NCBI GenBank assembly: GCA_040265115.1
Contig: JBDQGZ010000001.1
Coordinates: 1 to 41,502 of the forward strand
Direction of reading: 5' to 3'
Length of the DNA: 41,502 bases
DNA from: M55B157 sp040265115
GTDB lineage: Bacteria > Actinomycetota > Actinomycetes > S36-B12
The notes under the pieces were generated by a model. That model ran no database searches. It was given only the letters and a program-made list of their open reading frames with translations, and was not told the DNA's origin. This document shows positions 38,854 to 41,502 of this stretch, piece by piece. A program made the position numbers and the translations under genes. Numbering within the stretch: position 1 is the first letter of the stretch; each line of letters begins with the position of its first letter.

Positions 38854-41502
38854 TCAACGCCCCTCAGCGCGCTGCGTGACGAGAGCAATCACATCGTCGA
38901 AGGCCCGATCGACTCCGTCGACGCGGGTGCCACCGCCCTGCGCAATGTCGTCCTTACCACCCCCGCGACCCTCCACCGCGGTGAGCGCTGCGTCGAGGAC
39001 CTCCTTGGCGGTGAGCCCGAGTTCACGACAACGCTCGTTGACGACACTCACGAGCGCGACGCGGCCATCGGCAACAGCAGCACCGATCATGGCGACACCC
39101 CGGTCAGGGCGCACAGTTCCTCGGGCCCGCAGGGCAAGCTCCCGCAGGTCTCCAGCGTCTGTTCCCTCCGGCGCGCGATAGCACCAGACCCGGAAGTCAC
39201 CCACATCGCGTCCCTCGCCAATCACACCTTCGACGTTGCTGGTCAACTGGGCAGTCTTGATGCGCTGCAGTTCCCGCTCCGCGTCCTTCAGGCGCGTCAT
39301 GAGTGTCTCCATGCGTTCGGGGAGTTCCTCCGCCGGGACCTTCGCCAGCGACGCCAGACGATTGACCAGGATGTGCTCGCGGGCAAGGTGCTGATAGGCA
39401 TCGACTCCGACGAGCGCCTCCACTCGACGCACGCCGGCCCCGATCGAGCCTTCCGAGAGGAAGGTCACCACGCCGAGTTGCCCGGATCGCTGCGCGTGGG
39501 TGCCACCACATAGTTCGTGCGCCCAGTCTCCGACCGACACGACCCGCACCCGGTCGCCGTACTTCTCGCCGAACAGGGCCATGGCTCCGAAGTTTCGGGC
39601 CTCATCAATGGCCATCTCCCGCGCGGTCACATCGAGGTCAGCGATAAGCATCTCGTTCACTCGTGCCTCGACATCGCCAAGCACGGACTCCGGTACGGCC
39701 GAGGCCGAGGGGAAATCGAAGCGGAACCGGCCCGGGGCGTTCTCCGAGCCCATCTGGGTGGCCGTCTCACCCAGGATCTCGCGAAACGACCGATGCACCA
39801 TGTGGGTGGCGGTATGAGCCCGGGATATCGCGCGACGCCGTTCGGTATCAACGCGCCCCATGATCTGCGACCCGGTGTTTACCTCACCAGAGGACACGCT
39901 GGCGCGGTGGACGAATAATCCGGGGACGGGTGACTGCACGTCGAAGACCTCGAGGACCGCACCGTCTGGTGTCTGGAGCATCCCATGATCGCCGAGCTGA
40001 CCACCTGCCTCGGCGTAGAACGGACTGCGATCCATCACTACTTCGACGTAGTCGCCCTCGACCACGGCATCAACCACGGCACCGTCTCGGAGGAGCCCGG
40101 TCACTCGGGCTTCGGTGTCGACCTCGTCGTATCCGGTGAAGGTCGTCGTCCCGCCAGAATCAAGGATTTCCCGGTAGACCGTCACCGGGGTAACCCCTGA
40201 CTTGCGCGATCTAGCATCAGCCTTCGCTCGCTCCCGCTGCTCCCCCATGAGACGCGCGAAGCCCGCCTCGTCAACATCGAGGTCTGCCTCGCGCGCCATC
40301 TCGAGGGTCAGTTCGATGGGGAAGCCGTAGGTGTCGTGCAGTGCGAACGCCTGCTCCCCGGACAGTTCGCGGCCACCCCTGTCCTGGATTTCCTGGGCGG
40401 CGACGTCGAAGATCTGGGTTCCGGTGCGCAGCGTCTGGGAGAAGATCCCCTCCTCCTGCTCGGCTACTGACTCGATGCGTCGTGCCTCGTCATTCAACTC
40501 CGGGTACTGCGGAGCCATTGCCAGGATGGAGGCCTGCATGAGTGAGGTGATCGATGGTTCCTCGCAGCCGAGCAGGCGCATCGTGCGGATCACCCGGCGC
40601 ATCAGGCGACGCAGAACATATCCGCGCCCCTCGTTGCCGGGGAGGACTCCGTCTCCGATCAGGAACGCGCAGGTGCGGCTGTGGTCGGCAATCACCCGCA
40701 GGCCCACATCGGAGCGTTCATCGGTGCCGTAGCGGACGCCGGTGAGATCGCTGGCGCGCTGGAGAATCGCCATCGTGGTGTCGATTTCGTAAATGTTGTC
40801 CACGCCCTGAAGGAGGGCTGCCATGCGCTCTAGGCCCATCCCGGTGTCGATGTTCTTGGCCGGAAGTTCGCCGAGGATCGGGTAGCCTTCCTTCGCCGCA
40901 CCCTCGCCGCGTTCGAACTGCATGAACACGAGATTCCACACCTCGAGGAATCGATCCTCATCGACGATCGGGCCGCCGTCGGGACCGTACCGCGGGCCAC
41001 GGTCGTAGTAGATCTCCGAGCAGGGCCCGCATGGTCCCGGAACGCCCATCGACCAGAAGTTGTCGATCTGTCCGCGCCGCTGGATGCGATCCTTCGGCAT
41101 TCCGACGTCGCGATGCCAGATCTCCGCCGCCTCGTCATCATCGGTGTATACCGTCACCCAGAGCCGATCCTCGGCGAAGCCGAAGCCACCATCCGCGGTG
41201 GAGGATGTCAGCAGTTCCCAGGCATAGGGAATCGCACGTTCCTTAAAGTAATCACCGAAGGAGAAATTGCCCGCCATCTGGAAGAACGAGGCATGTCGAG
41301 TCGTCTTGCCGACCTCATCGATGTCGAGGGTGCGCACACATTTCTGGACACTAGTCGCCGTCCCGTAGGGCGGCGGCACCTCTCCCAGGAAATAGGGCTT
41401 GAAGGGAACCATGCCAGCATTGACAAACAGCAGGGTCGGATCGTCGAGAAGCAGCGACGCCGAGGGAACCATCTGGTGTCCTCGATCAGCAAAGTAGCGC
41501 AG
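38854..41502 (-). CDS. alaS: Alanyl-tRNA synthetase, 5' end outside window
   Basis: Charges tRNA-Ala. 882 residues are visible; the frame stays open to the right edge as LRYFADRGHQMVPSAS, so roughly the first ten residues are missing. ATG 41472 is an internal Met, not the start. The aminoacylation domain has NAGMVPFKPYFLG, TRHASFFQMAGNFSFGDYFK and GLERMAALLQGV. The editing domain has the zinc motif HTATHMVH and CGGTHAQRSGQLG, so mischarged Ser/Gly can be cleared. The C-Ala domain ends in GGKDDIAQGGG. It leads the alaS-ruvX-mltG-aro cluster. Confidence 0.97.
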   Translation of the reverse strand: MRYFADRGHQMVPSASLLLDDPTLLFVNAGMVPFKPYFLGEVPPPYGTATSVQKCVRTLDIDEVGKTTRHASFFQMAGNFSFGDYFKERAIPYAWELLTSSTADGGFGFAEDRLWVTVYTDDDEAAEIWHRDVGMPKDRIQRRGQIDNFWSMGVPGPCGPCSEIYYDRGPRYGPDGGPIVDEDRFLEVWNLVFMQFERGEGAAKEGYPILGELPAKNIDTGMGLERMAALLQGVDNIYEIDTTMAILQRASDLTGVRYGTDERSDVGLRVIADHSRTCAFLIGDGVLPGNEGRGYVLRRLMRRVIRTMRLLGCEEPSITSLMQASILAMAPQYPELNDEARRIESVAEQEEGIFSQTLRTGTQIFDVAAQEIQDRGGRELSGEQAFALHDTYGFPIELTLEMAREADLDVDEAGFARLMGEQRERAKADARSRKSGVTPVTVYREILDSGGTTTFTGYDEVDTEARVTGLLRDGAVVDAVVEGDYVEVVMDRSPFYAEAGGQLGDHGMLQTPDGAVLEVFDVQSPVPGLFVHRASVSSGEVNTGSQIMGRVDTERRRAISRAHTATHMVHRSFREILGETATQMGSENAPGRFRFDFPSASAVPESVLGDVEARVNEMLIADLDVTAREMAIDEARNFGAMALFGEKYGDRVRVVSVGDWAHELCGGTHAQRSGQLGVVTFLSEGSIGAGVRRVEALVGVDAYQHLAREHILVNRLASLAKVPAEELPERMETLMTRLKDAERELQRIKTAQLTSNVEGVIGEGRDVGDFRVWCYRAPEGTDAGDLRELALRARGTVRPDRGVAMIGAAVADGRVALVSVVNERCRELGLTAKEVLDAALTAVEGRGGGKDDIAQGGGTRVDGVDRAFDDVIALVTQRAEGR

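Noticed and set aside
1..41502. CRISPR array, insertion sequence, prophage or rRNA
   Set aside because: No spaced direct repeats, transposase, integrase or rRNA sequence recognised; gene content is core chromosomal throughout.

Overview
The window is high-GC, densely packed chromosomal DNA from an actinobacterium (Actinomycetota). The evidence is gene content and order: alaS-ruvX-mltG-aroE-aroC-aroK-aroB-aroQ with efp-nusB; rpsA directly before uvrB; an ANTAR response regulator beside a branched-chain amino-acid transporter and polA; and an AftD/DUF3068/DUF2613 envelope cluster like that of mycobacteria. The order within the phylum cannot be fixed from sequence alone. I see no insertion sequence, prophage, CRISPR array or rRNA. 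No gene-free stretch exceeds about 240 bases.

Layout. (1) 1-9.6 kb: a truncated Tat-exported lipoprotein, uvrA, a metallo-beta-lactamase-fold hydrolase, terC, uvrB, rpsA and a DUF3068 protein. UvrA and UvrB are the damage-recognition core of nucleotide excision repair. (2) 9.7-21.9 kb: a cell-envelope glycan block with a membrane O-acyltransferase, a very large AftD-like arabinofuranosyltransferase, a SAM methyltransferase, a GT4 glycosyltransferase, a DUF2613 mini-membrane protein, a polytopic GT-C-like protein and a polysaccharide flippase, followed by a lipoprotein alpha/beta hydrolase. (3) 22.0-25.2 kb: polA, divergent from a hotdog thioesterase. (4) 25.3-31.9 kb: livH-livM-livG-livF, the convergent binding protein livK, an ANTAR response regulator and a divergent tRNA gene. 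(5) 31.9-41.5 kb, all minus strand: nusB, efp, the shikimate genes aroQ, B, K, C and E, then mltG, ruvX and an alaS cut off by the window edge.

Points that stand out. The tRNA has a leucine anticodon (CAA) but a short class I variable loop. uvrB has no ATG, GTG or TTG at its family-conserved start; an ATT sits exactly at the initiator position. LivH carries a secreted Ig-like domain fused in front of the permease. Many genes have a TAnnnT -10 box 6-8 bases before the start codon, which implies widespread leaderless mRNA, including divergent pairs whose -10 boxes overlap on opposite strands. The livK leader folds into two hairpins next to the gene for an RNA-binding ANTAR regulator.
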